A stretch of DNA of 64,000 nt from Symsagittifera roscoffensis (GCF_963678635.1 NC_087066.1:50153581-50217580), one strand, 5' to 3'. Counted from the first letter of the stretch, positions 1 to 10,500 are shown. Numbers and translations are program-made. The notes: a model not told the origin generated them from the sequence alone.

Positions 1-1368
1 TTCTACAGCATGTTTAGTTCTTTAGAGTCACTATTGAATCTAGAACAGAAACATGAGATGGTCACAGCCATCAGTGTAGAAGTATTTCCAGGAGTTCTGC
101 AGACTGAGCAGAAATACATAGGAAAATGGAGGGAAGCAATCGAGACGGAAATGAACATCAGACACAGTGAGACTTATTGTAGACCATCAGGAGCACGATA
201 TTTGGTGGGCTCAACATTGGCTCCAATGTGCAAGAGCAGATACCGTGTACATTTCGTAGCTGTGGACGTAAAGAGTACGAGAACGATCGTGGATCAAGCC
301 TTCTCAGTGCCGAAGTGTGTGAGACTGGCAAGAATGTCCGAGAAGTCTTACGAGTTGCTATGTAAGATGTTCTCAGCAGTTTCAGAGAGAACCAAGGAAG
401 AGTTGGAATCAATACTAGGAAAAAAGTTCATGGGATACGTGAGCGGGAACTTCAGTGACTTCGAGAGACAGAAACAGAGAGGATCAACTGTCACAGATTA
501 CAATACAGTAGACGAGAATGATGAAGTCCACCGAGTGATGATGGAAGTGGAACCATTACTGGAAGCTTCGGGAAAACGTAATTGGAGGAGCATCATGTTG
601 ACACATGACGAGTTTCCTTGCCACTGCTTGCTGCAGACCTGGTGGTATCCCAAGCGTAGTAATCTGATGTTGATCTGGGACTCTGGAGAGCTGCTCTCCA
701 TGGGGGGTTTACCAGACTCATCACATCCCATAACAATAGTGATAATGGGAGTTATGATGGCGATACGATGGTTGGAAGCTCATGTGAGAGAAAATAATAG
801 ACAGGAGGCACCGACGAGAGAACAGTTGCGGAAATTAGATTGTCTAAAAGATTTAGATCTCTTTGAGACAATGTGCAAAATTCTAAACATTCCGATGGAA
901 GTGAAGAAGATATGGGCAAGAAAACGATTGATGCCATGGTTCAGAGCTAACGTGACTGCATGGTTGTACAAATATGCGAAAAAGCATATGTCGAAGCACG
1001 GCAGGGTGTACATTGAATATCAGCTGGACATTGGAGCAGGAGCTTTCAAGCGAGCTCTCATGACTCATCGGAATGCAGTGACCACCGCTGTGAAAACAAT
1101 TTCCAGGACAAGTGAACGTAGTGGAAAGGAGAAGGCAGAGATGTTAAAGGAAGATTTGGAGAGAAATGTGAGGTTGTGTCTCCACAACAGCTTCTGCAGG
1201 AACAGAGAATCTAACGTGGATCCCCTACCTTGTTGCAAACAGAGGGTAGAAGAGCAGAAGTGTTGGAGGACGTCTTCCAGCAGCGTCAGGATAGCTAACG
1301 ACGTGTTGCAGGATACGGAAACTGAGAGTGCAGAGTCAGTATCACAGGAGGAAGAAATGGAACATTGA
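1..1368 (+). CDS. Unknown repeat-associated protein, 5' end outside window
   Basis: This is an open frame with 452 codons from the first Met at base 10. The frame is open to the window edge (three more codons, Phe-Tyr-Ser), and the related copies at 13.6-15.5 and 21.8-23.7 kb carry further coding-like sequence upstream of the matching point, so the true start is probably outside. I do not recognise the family. The protein is mostly soluble and helical in character. A hydrophobic stretch lies near residues 240-255 (ITIVIMGVMM), a Trp/Cys-rich patch near 203-213 (PCHCLLQTWW), and a conserved Cys-containing block near 388-412 (LCLHNSFCRN, then LPCCKQR). The C-terminal tail is acidic (residues ~436-450). 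Conservation of these blocks in the broken copies shows that they are real protein sequence. No RT, integrase, transposase or nuclease motif is seen. It could be the sole gene of a repeat element, a host multigene family, or an old integrated viral gene. The sequence alone does not decide. Confidence 0.6.
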   Translation, partial: FYSMFSSLESLLNLEQKHEMVTAISVEVFPGVLQTEQKYIGKWREAIETEMNIRHSETYCRPSGARYLVGSTLAPMCKSRYRVHFVAVDVKSTRTIVDQAFSVPKCVRLARMSEKSYELLCKMFSAVSERTKEELESILGKKFMGYVSGNFSDFERQKQRGSTVTDYNTVDENDEVHRVMMEVEPLLEASGKRNWRSIMLTHDEFPCHCLLQTWWYPKRSNLMLIWDSGELLSMGGLPDSSHPITIVIMGVMMAIRWLEAHVRENNRQEAPTREQLRKLDCLKDLDLFETMCKILNIPMEVKKIWARKRLMPWFRANVTAWLYKYAKKHMSKHGRVYIEYQLDIGAGAFKRALMTHRNAVTTAVKTISRTSERSGKEKAEMLKEDLERNVRLCLHNSFCRNRESNVDPLPCCKQRVEEQKCWRTSSSSVRIANDVLQDTETESAESVSQEEEMEH

Positions 1369-2260
1369 CGAATGGCCGAAAAACGAGATGCAAAAAGAGA
1401 TGAAATTAGAAAAATTTAGAAGTTTTAGAAATTCTAAACGAAGAAAAAAGAAAAAAACAAAGGAGTGATGAAGAAAAAGTTAAAACTCAGAATTGTTTTA
1501 TATGTGTGAAAAAACTCAAGTGAGAAACCAAGCAACCAAGTTGTAATTGAAAACTGAAACATTTAGTTGAGTTTTGAAATTGTTGCATTTATAAATTTGC
1601 ATTTTGATTTTAGTTGAGTGGCTTTAGAGACACTCACTTACTATTTATTTAGAAAGGCCTGAGTGAAGGATTATATTTAAATATTCCAGCCTACATGACT
1701 GTTTTTAATCAACTAGGAGAACTGATCACTTTGTGGTGACATGGAAGGTTTGGGTAATCTCTCGAAGAGGGAGATTGTTTCATTGTTCTTTCTAACCACA
1801 GAGTTTCTTAGTTTTAGTATTCAGGACAATAACAAGCAAGATTTCCGAAGGGAAAAAGCATAGTAGGATAATTTTAGCTTGTTGGTTGGCAGGACTGTCC
1901 TGCCAACCAACACCTTTTAAATCTAAGAGAAAAAGTTTTGAATCAGGACATTGACATTGGAAGTCGGAAAATATGTTTTATCTAAGGTCATATCCTCAAT
2001 GTGCAGATTAGTGAAAGAATTTGAAGGCTATAGTGATGTAGTATGATGCCATTTATATTCTGCAGTGAGTCGGTGTGACGTGGATAAAAGTATTTTTTTT
2101 TCGTACATGTTGTAAATTCTGTTCGATGACACTGTATCTATTTTACGAGTATTGCGAGATTCAATGAGGACATTGACCGGACTGTCCGGGGAGTATGCGA
2201 CATTCGATCAGAATGGACAAATTGCAATCTCTGCAGTTTAGAAATTTTTAGCAGCGAGCC
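1369..2260. other. Non-coding 3' region of the unknown ORF
   Basis: This AT-rich stretch has no coding signal. Just after the stop it keeps short similarity to the tails of the broken copies (a purine-rich run, then a shared 'tgtgtgaaaa' block near 1501 and 15517), so at least its first part is probably 3' untranslated sequence. It contains the perfect palindrome listed separately at 1881-1911. Confidence 0.5.
1881..1911. repeat. Perfect 31-bp palindrome
   Basis: Two 15-base arms (GTTGGTTGGCAGGAC and its exact reverse complement) are separated by a single T. It is GC-richer than its surroundings and lies about 510 bases after the stop of the unknown ORF. In RNA it would form a very stable hairpin, and in DNA it could extrude a cruciform. 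Confidence 0.95.
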
Positions 2261-3088
2261 TTCCGAGTTAGTGATTTTGAAGGATTAACGACGTTATTCG
2301 GATGATTAGTAGAACGGTGAAGGTCAAGATATTCTGGTATTTTGAAATTTTAAATTTTCGAAGTGATGACGTAACAATTCTGAGAAACGTCAGAAACGGC
2401 CATTTTGGCAGAAGAGCTGAAAAGCAACACAACAACGATAGTTGCACTGACGAAAACAACGAAGATTGTGATAGAAAAACAACAGAGACAAACAGAAGAC
2501 CACTCCGAGTTGCAACTATTGTGTCGCTACAATAGTTGCAAGGCAGTTGCTAACAACAGTGAGGGGTGGAAACCAGCCTTCCGGATTACAGAGAAATCAA
2601 GCTTAACGTGCTTGATTCAGTGGATTCGAGAATCCGGAGGGGTTTCGGGACTGAAACTTTTATCATTTTATATGAATTTTTAGCTTCCCTGTAATGTCCT
2701 GAATTGAATTTAATTAACATCCGATTTCATTCTACTAAGATGAGAAGCTAGGAGTTGGGGGAAAGGGTTGATCCATCTTCTGAACAAAAGCAATAATAAT
2801 TCAATAAGTAGTAGTAGCCTTGTTTTTAGGAGTGACCTCGTGGTCTAGGGATACTGAGACCCAGCCATGAGCTCACTATTTCTGCATGTAACTAAGTTAA
2901 TTTGAGTGTTTTGACCGAAGCCGAAAGCAGTAACGTTTTTTGTCGACCCGATGTTAGAAAAGACCACCGAAAGTACTGGCTTGGTAGAGACGGTGAAAAG
3001 CATGTAAAGCTCTGTTTAGACGTTAGCCAGTCGTCTTAGGACTTAGTTTTATTTTCCGTCGGTATGTATCTTCCGGGCGAATGTTACA
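2260..3088 (+). repeat. Repeat R, copy after the intact unknown ORF (diverged)
   Basis: This copy matches the R repeats at 12146 and 15590 in several ordered blocks: a 'gaaacg...aaacggcc' block near 2380-2402, an 'agct...ctgtaatg' block near 2683-2695, a tRNA-like block (TGGTCTAGGGATACTGAGAC) near 2836-2858, and the terminal block (CTTCCGGGCGAATGTTACA) near 3071-3088. Similarity is lower than between the other copies and is interrupted, so the left boundary is approximate. A LINE open frame ends immediately to the right. Confidence 0.5.
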
Positions 3089-4479
3089 TCATTTGAGCTC
3101 CTCGGTTTCCAACGTCAGTGATGTGATGCTTACATGGCTTCTCCAGTCGATGTCAGTTTTTCCAGCTAGTATTTTTGCAAACAGCAGTCCAACATGAAGC
3201 TCTTGGTAAAGAGACAAAGGAAGGATGTTAAGTTTTACAAGTTTGTCTTTACAGGAGATATGGCTATTGCTTCTCATGAAAATCCACGAGATCGCTTTCT
3301 GCTGCACACTTTCTATGATTCCTAAGTCACTTTTTGATGGTTTCCAGATAGCTGAACCGTAGCACAGAACTGGCACAACGTAACAGATATATGCGTTTTT
3401 TCTGGTCGCGAAAATTGCCTTTGAGAGATTCCTTTTGAGTACGAAGAGAGCGTTTAAGGCTTTTACAGCCCTCTTTTTTGCGTGTTGCGTCCAGGAGAGC
3501 GTGTCGGTTATCAAGATGTACAGATCTTTCCTTACTTCAGTGGTTTCAAAGCTGTAATTGGGGAGTGCAACCGTAGCTGATCCTTTGATACAGAGGACTT
3601 TGCTTTTCGTCAGGTTCATTGACATGCAGTTTTCCTCGCACCACCTCCAAAGTCTTCTAACATCTATGTTAAGAGTTATTGGGTTGTCTCCATTAGTTTT
3701 GTAGTCTTCTGCATAACCAAATCTTGCGGACATGCCACAGGACGGTAGATCATTTATGTAGACTAGGAAGAAAAGCGGCCCGAGTATAGAGCCCTGGGGA
3801 ACGCCGCTGAAGACTTCCAGCTCTCCTGAAATTGTGTCATTCAGCCTGACTGTTTGCTTCCGGTTAGAGATGTAGCTGTGTATCAGAGATAAAAAATTTC
3901 CTCCAATTCCAGAAGTCGATAATTTCTCCATGAGGATTCCGTGCGAGACTTTGTCAAATGCCTTTTGAAAGTCCAACTAGCGGGTGTTCAGGTAGTTGCA
4001 GTTTGGAAAATCTAGGCAGCTGAATATCTCCTGTAGATACTCTATTAAGATTTTTATCGTCGATCGTTTAGGTCTAAAACCGTGTTGGTCTGGCGTTAGG
4101 GTTGGGTAGACAATTGGTGCCAGTTTCTCAAATATTTGTTTCTCAAGCAGTTTTGACACTGCTGAGAGCAGGCTGATCGGCCTGTAATTTGTTTATTCGC
4201 GTCTTTGAAAATTGGTGCGATTTTTCTGATCTTCCGTTTTGTTCAAATTATCGCTTTATTTGCAATCAAGTTGAACAGTAAGTGAAGTGATTTTGGTAGT
4301 GACTTTGAGAGGTTTTTCAGAAAAGCATTACCAATCTTGTCTGGTCCATTGGCATTGTTTACGTCCAGCTCGCTTAGGGCATCTTCTTCATCGATAGTGA
4401 AATTGATACCGTTCAGAAGCCAAATTGCAATTCTAACTTCTGATTTGACAATTTTATTGTTAATATCGGACATAATCAT
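3089..4479 (-). pseudogene. 5'-truncated LINE (non-LTR) reverse transcriptase
   Basis: Minus-strand fragments read in order as a non-LTR retrotransposon RT. An upstream block contains GPDKIGNAFLKNL (about 4320-4360). The next block has TPDQHGFRPKRSTIKILIEY (about 4040-4100). Then come DFQKAFDKVSHGILMEKL, SGVPQGSILGPLFF and YINDLP (about 3740-3975). The thumb-like C-terminal region runs to the stop at 3089. The catalytic box reads GYAED where YADD is expected, so the first catalytic Asp is replaced by Glu next to an altered context. A stop lies at about 3977 and the frame is lost between about 4160 and 4243. No endonuclease domain is present, so this is a dead copy, truncated at its 5' end as LINEs commonly are. 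The motif style is like the Jockey/CR1 group, but the clade cannot be fixed by eye. Confidence 0.85.
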
Positions 4480-4645
4480 CTGAATAACTCAAAGCAAGCT
4501 GCTAAATGGCAATTGCAAGTAGTTGTCCCTGAGACAAATTGGTCTTTTTGATGGTCATCCTTAATCAAGGCTGAACCGAATTAGAGCGAAAAGACGGTTA
4601 AAATGAGATTTTTTTTTTGGGGGGGGGGGGGTTCGATCGAACCGC
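4460..4645 (-). repeat. SINE-like dispersed repeat, copy 1
   Basis: This segment matches 10187-10355 over about 150 bases (shared blocks 'ataatcatctgaata', 'caaagcaagctg', 'gaaccgaattagagc', 'acggttaaa'). Both copies end in a T-run followed by a G-run and a GTTCGA-containing block. Read on the minus strand this gives a B-box-like motif followed by a C-run and A-run. The left edge touches the LINE remnant and the right edge touches the truncated BEL/Pao RT. Confidence 0.5.
4619..4631. repeat. Poly-G tract (13 G) after a T-run
   Basis: Ten T are followed by thirteen G, at the junction between the SINE-like repeat and the truncated BEL/Pao element. Confidence 0.95.
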
Positions 4646-4654
4646 CGGGACACA

Positions 4655-5496
4655 GGCATGGTATTTCACCAAAAATGTGACGCGTGTATTGGTGAACTAC
4701 CACACTTGATGTGGGGTCTTCCCCCACAAAAAGCGAAGAGAAGGTTGATCTTCTTCACGCACTCCAACCTGTAAAAACATCCCTTCAATGTCAGCTGAGA
4801 CGGCGTAATTATGCTGACGGAATCTTAAAAGTACAAAATGAGGTTTTGAAGGAGATCCGGGCCAAACAGCAGAGATTTATTCAAGGAAGCGCCATGACAC
4901 TTCGATGCACCATTGAGAACTCGGTGCACCTTACTGGGTTTGTTCGGGTTCAACACCGGGTGATGCGGGAGATACCACTCACGATTGGCTCGTGATTTGG
5001 TATCGTGTGCCTTAACGATTATGACATATCTTTTTTGTATATCATCTCTAACTGTTTCGACGTATTGCTCACGGAGCAAAGGATCCTTGTCTAGATTCCT
5101 TTTTACAGACTTTAATTGAGCTAAGGAGGAAAAATAGTTATTCGGTAAAGTACTTTCTTTTTCGTTCCAAAGCATTGGTACAATGTACCTCCCACCATCG
5201 TGAAAGGTGTCATTTTTCAAAATGGACAAAGCGCGTTTGTCGGCGGCGGAACGGGCATCCACTTAAAGCAAGACGAGTTCGACTTAAAGGACGGCGGTAA
5301 GGGACCACTTAAAACCAAACGTATCGGAAGGTGTACGGCGCATGGTTAAATAGATTCCTCCCCCAGAAGGTACTCAACGGGTCTTATTGCATACTTAAAA
5401 AATCCTGACCAACGATTATTTCGACTTCCTCATACTTATAATGTATAGGTTTTATTGGAGCGAAAAGCGGGTATTTTTCCTGTAATTCAGAAATAC
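4655..5496 (-). pseudogene. BEL/Pao retrotransposon, start of reverse transcriptase (truncated)
   Basis: The 145-residue frame at 4825-5262 has the hallmark N-terminal part of Pao-type RT: LPNNYFSSLAQLKSVKR, then REWYLPHHPVLNPNKPSKVH, RVLNGASKCHGASLNKSL and FGPDLLQNLI. After a frameshift near 4838 the sequence goes on as NYAVSADIEGMFLQVGV and PSLRFLW, the palm segment with the first catalytic Asp, down to about 4655. The YVDD box, RNase H and integrase are absent, so the element ends abruptly at the poly-G/SINE junction. Between protease and RT (5263-5496) the broken frame still shows EVEIIVGQDF, a typical linker motif of the family. The domain order on the minus strand (gag-like, zinc knuckle, protease, RT) continues in the adjacent upstream features. 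Confidence 0.9.
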
Positions 5497-6081
5497 TTAT
5501 GCTATCCGATCCAATGCGAATATGATCCTACCAAAAAAAGGAAAAGAAAAAGAAAATTCACTAGTGTTCGTTTCGGCGAAAACTTGAAAACTTACTTGAT
5601 GAGATTTCATTAAGCTCGTGAAATTGAATCCAATGATGGTGAGGTTAACGGGAGTGCCAACCAAATGTAGACGTTTTACCAGATCGGTGGATACCCATGA
5701 CTGTGTGGAAGCACTATCGCAAAGGACTAGGGCATTAGTAATCGTCGCATCCGAAGAGACGGCGAGTGATGGAACTGGCAGGGGGCCTTTGGTTGACACC
5801 TGGCTATGAATAATGCCGACGGCAGCGTTAGTCGATTCATAATTATTGTTTGCGTTACCTGACGCCGGGGAACTCTTAGTATCCTTAGGAGGAAAATTTT
5901 TTTTCAGCTCCATGTAAGAGCAAGTTGTGCGTGCTTTCACAAACTGGCTTGAGGCACTTCTGGCCTTGCTACAATTACGAAAACTGTGATTGCTCTGTAA
6001 ACACGCAAAGCAAAGTTTTTGTTCGGCTACATGCTTCGCTTGTTGCGTAGCGTTTTCTTTTTGAATACGGCGCTCTTCCAA
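5497..6081 (-). pseudogene. BEL/Pao zinc knuckle and aspartic protease region
   Basis: This 194-residue frame begins with a zinc knuckle (CFACLQSNHSFRNCSKAR, Cys-Cys-His-Cys pattern at about residues 24-38), as in Pao gag. A Ser/Asn-rich linker follows. Then comes the retroviral-type aspartic protease start, ALVLCDSASTQSWVSTDLVK, where DSA takes the place of the usual DT/SG catalytic triad, as is common in BEL/Pao. The end of the frame (FSFSFPFFG) is low-complexity and probably past a frameshift. It lies between the gag domain upstream and the RT fragment downstream. Confidence 0.85.
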
Positions 6082-6306
6082 AGAGCGTGTTGACCTTTAC
6101 ATACAGAACATGGAGGTAACTTTGACTTTTCCTTAGTCTTATCACTTACCTTTGCGTTACTATCAAACACTTTTGTACTTTTTTTTGCTTCACTGGTTCT
6201 TCAGACTTACCCTTAGAAATAATTGTTTTTAGCCTCTCATGACCCTCCGCTTGTTCTTTAGGCCGTTCGTTGAAATCTAGCAGAGTTGGTCGATGCAATT
6301 GGCGTC

Positions 6307-6792
6307 TTACGGTTTGCATTGACCATGCCTTCTTAAGGTTTGGGGAAGCTTACTCACAGCTTGATTCAGTAAGTTAACACTTTTCAGGTCGTCGTTAAAA
6401 GAAAGAGACTTGAAGACGGCAAAAAGTCCAGAAATTGTAGAGGAAAAGCCAGTTACATTTTCCGAGTTATGAGTTTTCAGCGGCGGAAAATTACTCAACT
6501 TATCCAGATGAGCCCCTACTACAGCATGCCGCTGCCCGAACTTTCTTTGAAGAGTTGCTAATGCGCCGTTATATAGTACTCCTCTATAGCTATACTCAGC
6601 GATTGCGGATTTTGCTTTACCCACGAGCGTTTTAAGATAAGTAAGCTTTTCATCATCTCTGAGTATAGCTGAATCGACCGTCGATATGAACTGCCCAAAC
6701 CAATCATGCCAATTAAATGGATTGCCATCTAACTGTGTCAGCTTCCACTCAAGGAGATGATCTTTTCGGCTGTGCATGAGTATATTAACCAA
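6307..6792 (-). pseudogene. BEL/Pao gag-like domain (DUF1759)
   Basis: The frame starts in LEWKLTQLDGNPFNWHDWFG and continues with DSAILRDDEKLTYLKTLVG, KSAIAEYSY, LQRKFGQRHAVVGAHLDKL and a long helical tail ending near the Gln/Lys-rich region. This is the standard gag-like domain of Pao elements. It is separated from the zinc knuckle part by stops around 6082-6306, so the polyprotein is broken. Confidence 0.85.
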
Positions 6793-8219
6793 CTATCGTG
6801 TCGAAAGTGGACGCTCGACGTCTGCACCAGGTGAATTACCGGGAGTGTGCGCTGGGTAGTTTGAAGAATTACCGTGAGAATCAGGAACGAACGGTTGATT
6901 AGCCTGTGAACAATTTTCAGGCTACGCAAAGAACACAGTCCCTCCACATGTATAAGGAACAAAAATATTCGGAGGAACAATCAGAGTTACTGCGGAAAAA
7001 ACAGTTGTCGAAGGAATGTAGTGTTGTTGAGCTGACCTTAAAGGGGTAGCAACAGCTGGTCTCCACAAATTACGAAATGGATTATAGTGGTCACCTGAAA
7101 AAATTTAACTACTAACGGGAACACCCATATGTTGTTGTGATGGGATTACAGCTGCTTGGTAGCCAGCTACTACTGATTCTGTAGTTTGATCACTTAAAGA
7201 AACCTGATTAATTGCTGTTGATGCAAGAACGAACGGTGCTATACCAGAAAGAACGTCTGCAGATGTTGTCGGAGCAATATAGTTTTCAGAAGTTACCGGG
7301 ACTACTGAACCTGTGTTTGGATTACCTAGCACTGGATGAGTGGACAAAAAAGTTTACTGAGGCAAATTAGTAGAAACAGGTTAAATGACCTGCTGTAACC
7401 CTACTGAATTGTTAATGGAAATCTGCGATTGGACCAAATTCGACAAATTATGTCGTTGTCCGTGAATGTGGTTACTGAAATACAATCCCGGATCACTAGA
7501 AGCTGCCTGGCCATTATTCACTCCTGAAAAAACTTGATGAGTCCAGGTAATTTGTTGATGCAGGATAAGTTTCCTCAGGAGCTGTCGAACGAACGTGCTG
7601 CTCTATACTGCTTTGTTGTCCTAAAAAACATTGTTTCACTTTTTTGCTGCTTTTTCAGCAAAACAATTTCCTCTTGTTGTTTCTTTAAAATCATTAAATC
7701 GCGCTTTTTCTCAGAAAGTGTTTTCGACGGAGCGGCGGTATAACGACTAGATTTCTGAGAACCCGATTGCTGATGTCGGCTGCTTCGGTGTGACACATTA
7801 GAGCGGGTATCTGTTTTTATTGCGACTGTGGTTTTTCACTTTTTCGGAATGATGAGACTTTTTTGAGCTGCTATCTATGTTTATCGGCTCTGTTACCGCC
7901 TCAAAACTTGTTTTTAAAGTGATTGCTTCCTGCAGAACTTTATCAATGCTTTGTGTCAATTTATGAAGCCACATATCTCATTGTTTACCTCGACCGCTTG
8001 TTCTATATAGTTCCTACATTTTTCAATATAGGTATAAATTTTTGAGCAATCATTCTGACTCTCTATGTATTCCAAAATTATTTCGTGGCATTTATAAAGT
8101 TCGTTTTCGAGATTGCTACGTTTCTCAAACAAGTTCCTGATTTTCTTCTGAAAATTAACTTTCAAGTTTATTAATTTCAGAAATAAACGACTCTCAGAAA
8201 ATACTTTATTTTCAGTCAA
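6793..8219 (-). pseudogene. BEL/Pao N-terminal gag region (degenerate)
   Basis: Minus-strand coding pieces in several frames fill the space upstream of the gag-like domain. There is a Pro/Thr/Val-rich piece (7105-7347), a Lys/Gln-rich coiled-coil piece (7575-7796, SEKKRDLMILKKQQEEIVLL), and a helical piece (7956-8219, LFEKRSNLENELYKCHEIIL). Position and composition fit the N-terminal coiled-coil and linker of a Pao polyprotein. No LTR or primer-binding site could be recognised at the right end. Confidence 0.55.
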
Positions 8220-10180
8220 GTAAATCCATCAAAAACTTTTACATGTCAGTAATTTACGAGGGGGAGAAATTTGAAGTTTTAATGCTATAAGTCTATTGTG
8301 AATCGCTCTAGGGTTTTTAGGCGATAAACAGCTCCACTTCTTAGCTTTCAGTGTACTTAAGTCAGCACTGTATCGTCTAAGTAACAACAGGGTCTTCAAC
8401 TCAAGGGAAGGGGGCTGGTGCAGCTCTTTATACTTTTCGTGAGTATTTGATCTTTGGCCTTTCGCTTTGAGATAAGATCCTCAACTATGTTAAGAACGAG
8501 AATACCTGTATTTTTCTACTCTTTTTCTAAACTGTCCGTATCGTTGCGACAACAGTATACAATAGCGGTTATATTTTCCTTGAATCTCAAAAGAAGGCTC
8601 TTACGTTGGTCAGTACTCAAACTACGGTTGTTGTTACTGCGTTGCTTACTAATGGAGTAATTTATGGCATCTTGCCAAATAACTAGATCTCTCTGATTCG
8701 ACAAAAAGTGATGCAGATAGTATTGGATAGTTTTCTGCGAGTCCCTGGTCTTAAATTTAAAGCTTAAACCGGGCTTTTTGAAACAAGTCTCTTTCACGCT
8801 CTTTCACGGTGCGGATAGTTTACGGAGCGCGTGGTCTAGGGAACTGGCCCCGAGTATGAACACCATACGCTAGGAGCCCTTATTCGCGGCGGTAATTACC
8901 AATGGGTATTGGATTTAAATAGGTCGGTTGAACTCTAACAACCACGCGGAGGAAACCTGAGAATGAACAAATTCATTTTAACCTACTTAATATCACTGTA
9001 GCTGACCACTTAACATTAGTGCGACAAAACAGTGTCAATGCGTGAGCGGGTAAACAGATGCGTTGGAGAGGGCGACTTAAGTTTTAGTTAACCAACGAGG
9101 TGAGGAATCAGGCAAATTGGACATGAAAATAAACTCAACTCAACTTGCCTGATAATGCCTGTCCAGACCACTTAACACATGTTGGAATTGCATAAATAAG
9201 CAAACTTGTGAATTTTATGATGTAGTTTTTAACAGTTTTGATTTTTTGTGTGGTTTTAACGACCTAAAAGTACCAAATATCCGAAATGTATCCGAAATTT
9301 ATCCAAAAAAATGATCTAGCACCTTTGTCTATGTTCCGTTCTTCTGGATTTTCAATCCGTTCACAATTACCAAAAATTTGTGGTATCGGAAAAATTACCA
9401 TTTGTAGCTTGCTTTGGGTTGGGAAAACCAATAACACATTAACACATCGTACGTAATTTTGTTGCAAAGACTGGTTTGTAAAAAATAGACAAAACTTGCA
9501 GTTTTGGAGATTGAGCGGTCACCGGTTTTGGGTTGTCAAACCTTCGGTCAGTCGCAGAGAAATTGTGCAGCGATCCTCTCTCTAACTCCCACAAAACGTC
9601 TGCAGTTGACGTAGCAATCGACAGTCAAGATACCGGCCTCAATTGCACTCGACAACTGTGTGAATGCCTCTGTCCTTTTGCACTCGTATCCTGAGGTGCT
9701 GAATTCTTGATCAGTTTCTTCCTCCCAAATTTCCTACCAAAATCGAATATAATCTTATTGGATAACTGTCCGATAATGAAAAACTGTCCAAGTCGGGCAA
9801 ACTGTCCGAGAATCTCTCGTGCCCGGGAAACCGTTGTGGCGACTTCGTGTCTTCGTCGGTACCTTGTTCATAGAGTAACTGCCACTTGTGTTCCCTAGCA
9901 GCCAATTTCAATCATAGGAAAAAAGGGGGGAAAGAATGATAATTCGGGGGGGGGGGGGGGGGGTAGAAATCAAAAATTCTGTCCCTTGTGTCGACTTCGT
10001 GCTCTTATGTCCCTTGTGTTGACTTTGTGCTCTTCAGTCACTTGTGGGGCGCAAAAATGTGCGCGTCAATCTCCACAATTTGTAAAAAATCGATTTTCAA
10101 ACAATTGAATTAAGGAGTATTTTCTCGGCAAAATAACTCCGGAAAATTTGTAACTTAACGGTATTTTTTAAGATACTTTA
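8220..10180. other. Non-coding, repeat-derived sequence
   Basis: I see no supported gene. A minus-strand frame at 8516-8797 is unrecognised and could be more BEL/Pao leader. A tRNA-like block (GCGTGGTCTAGGGAACTGG) lies near 8828. A thrice-repeated 'aactgtcc' motif lies at 9765-9815, and an 18-base poly-G follows at 9946-9963. Two and a half copies of a ~28-base tandem repeat (beginning 'gtcccttgtgt') lie at about 9980-10048. Confidence 0.5.
9946..9963. repeat. Poly-G tract (18 G)
   Basis: This is an uninterrupted run of 18 G in AT-rich DNA. Another 18-G run lies at 40128-40145 and a 13-G run at 4619-4631. Confidence 0.95.
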
Positions 10181-10186
10181 TCATTG

Positions 10187-10500
10187 TTAACATCGGCCAT
10201 AATCATCTGAATAATCAAAGCAAGCTGTTAAACGGCCACCTTTTGTCCTTAAGACAAGTTGCTCTTTTTGACGATCAGCCTTAACCAAAGTTGAACCGAA
10301 TTAGAGCAAAAAACGGTTAAAGAAGGTTTTTTTTTGGGGGAGGGGGGATTCGAACCTGGTTACGGAGCGTAAATTCATGTCCATCAAGTTCGGATCATAT
10401 TTAAGTTCTAGAAAGGAAATTACCAAGGCGGGATTCGAACCTGCGCCGAACCCGCTGGAACGCACCCTGCATACGCTCGGCTACTGTCCCTATATGCATT
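10187..10500 (-). repeat. SINE-like repeat copy 2 with tRNA-like heads
   Basis: The left part matches the copy at 4460-4645. To the right are two B-box-like blocks on the minus strand, each reading GGTTCGAATCC: one at about 10348-10358 next to a C/A run, and one at about 10431-10441. The second is preceded on the minus strand by an A-box-like block (GTAGCCGAGCGTATGCAGG) about 35 bases upstream. That arrangement fits a tRNA-derived SINE rather than a functional tRNA, because no clean acceptor stem or anticodon loop can be drawn. Confidence 0.5.

Noticed and set aside
1-1368. Calling the unknown ORF a viral nucleoprotein-like insertion
   Set aside because: Size and helical character would allow it, but I see no diagnostic motif, so it stays an open alternative rather than a call.
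2302-2683. Plus-strand frames in the R copy after the intact unknown ORF
   Set aside because: They are short, lack motifs, and are not kept open in the other R copies.
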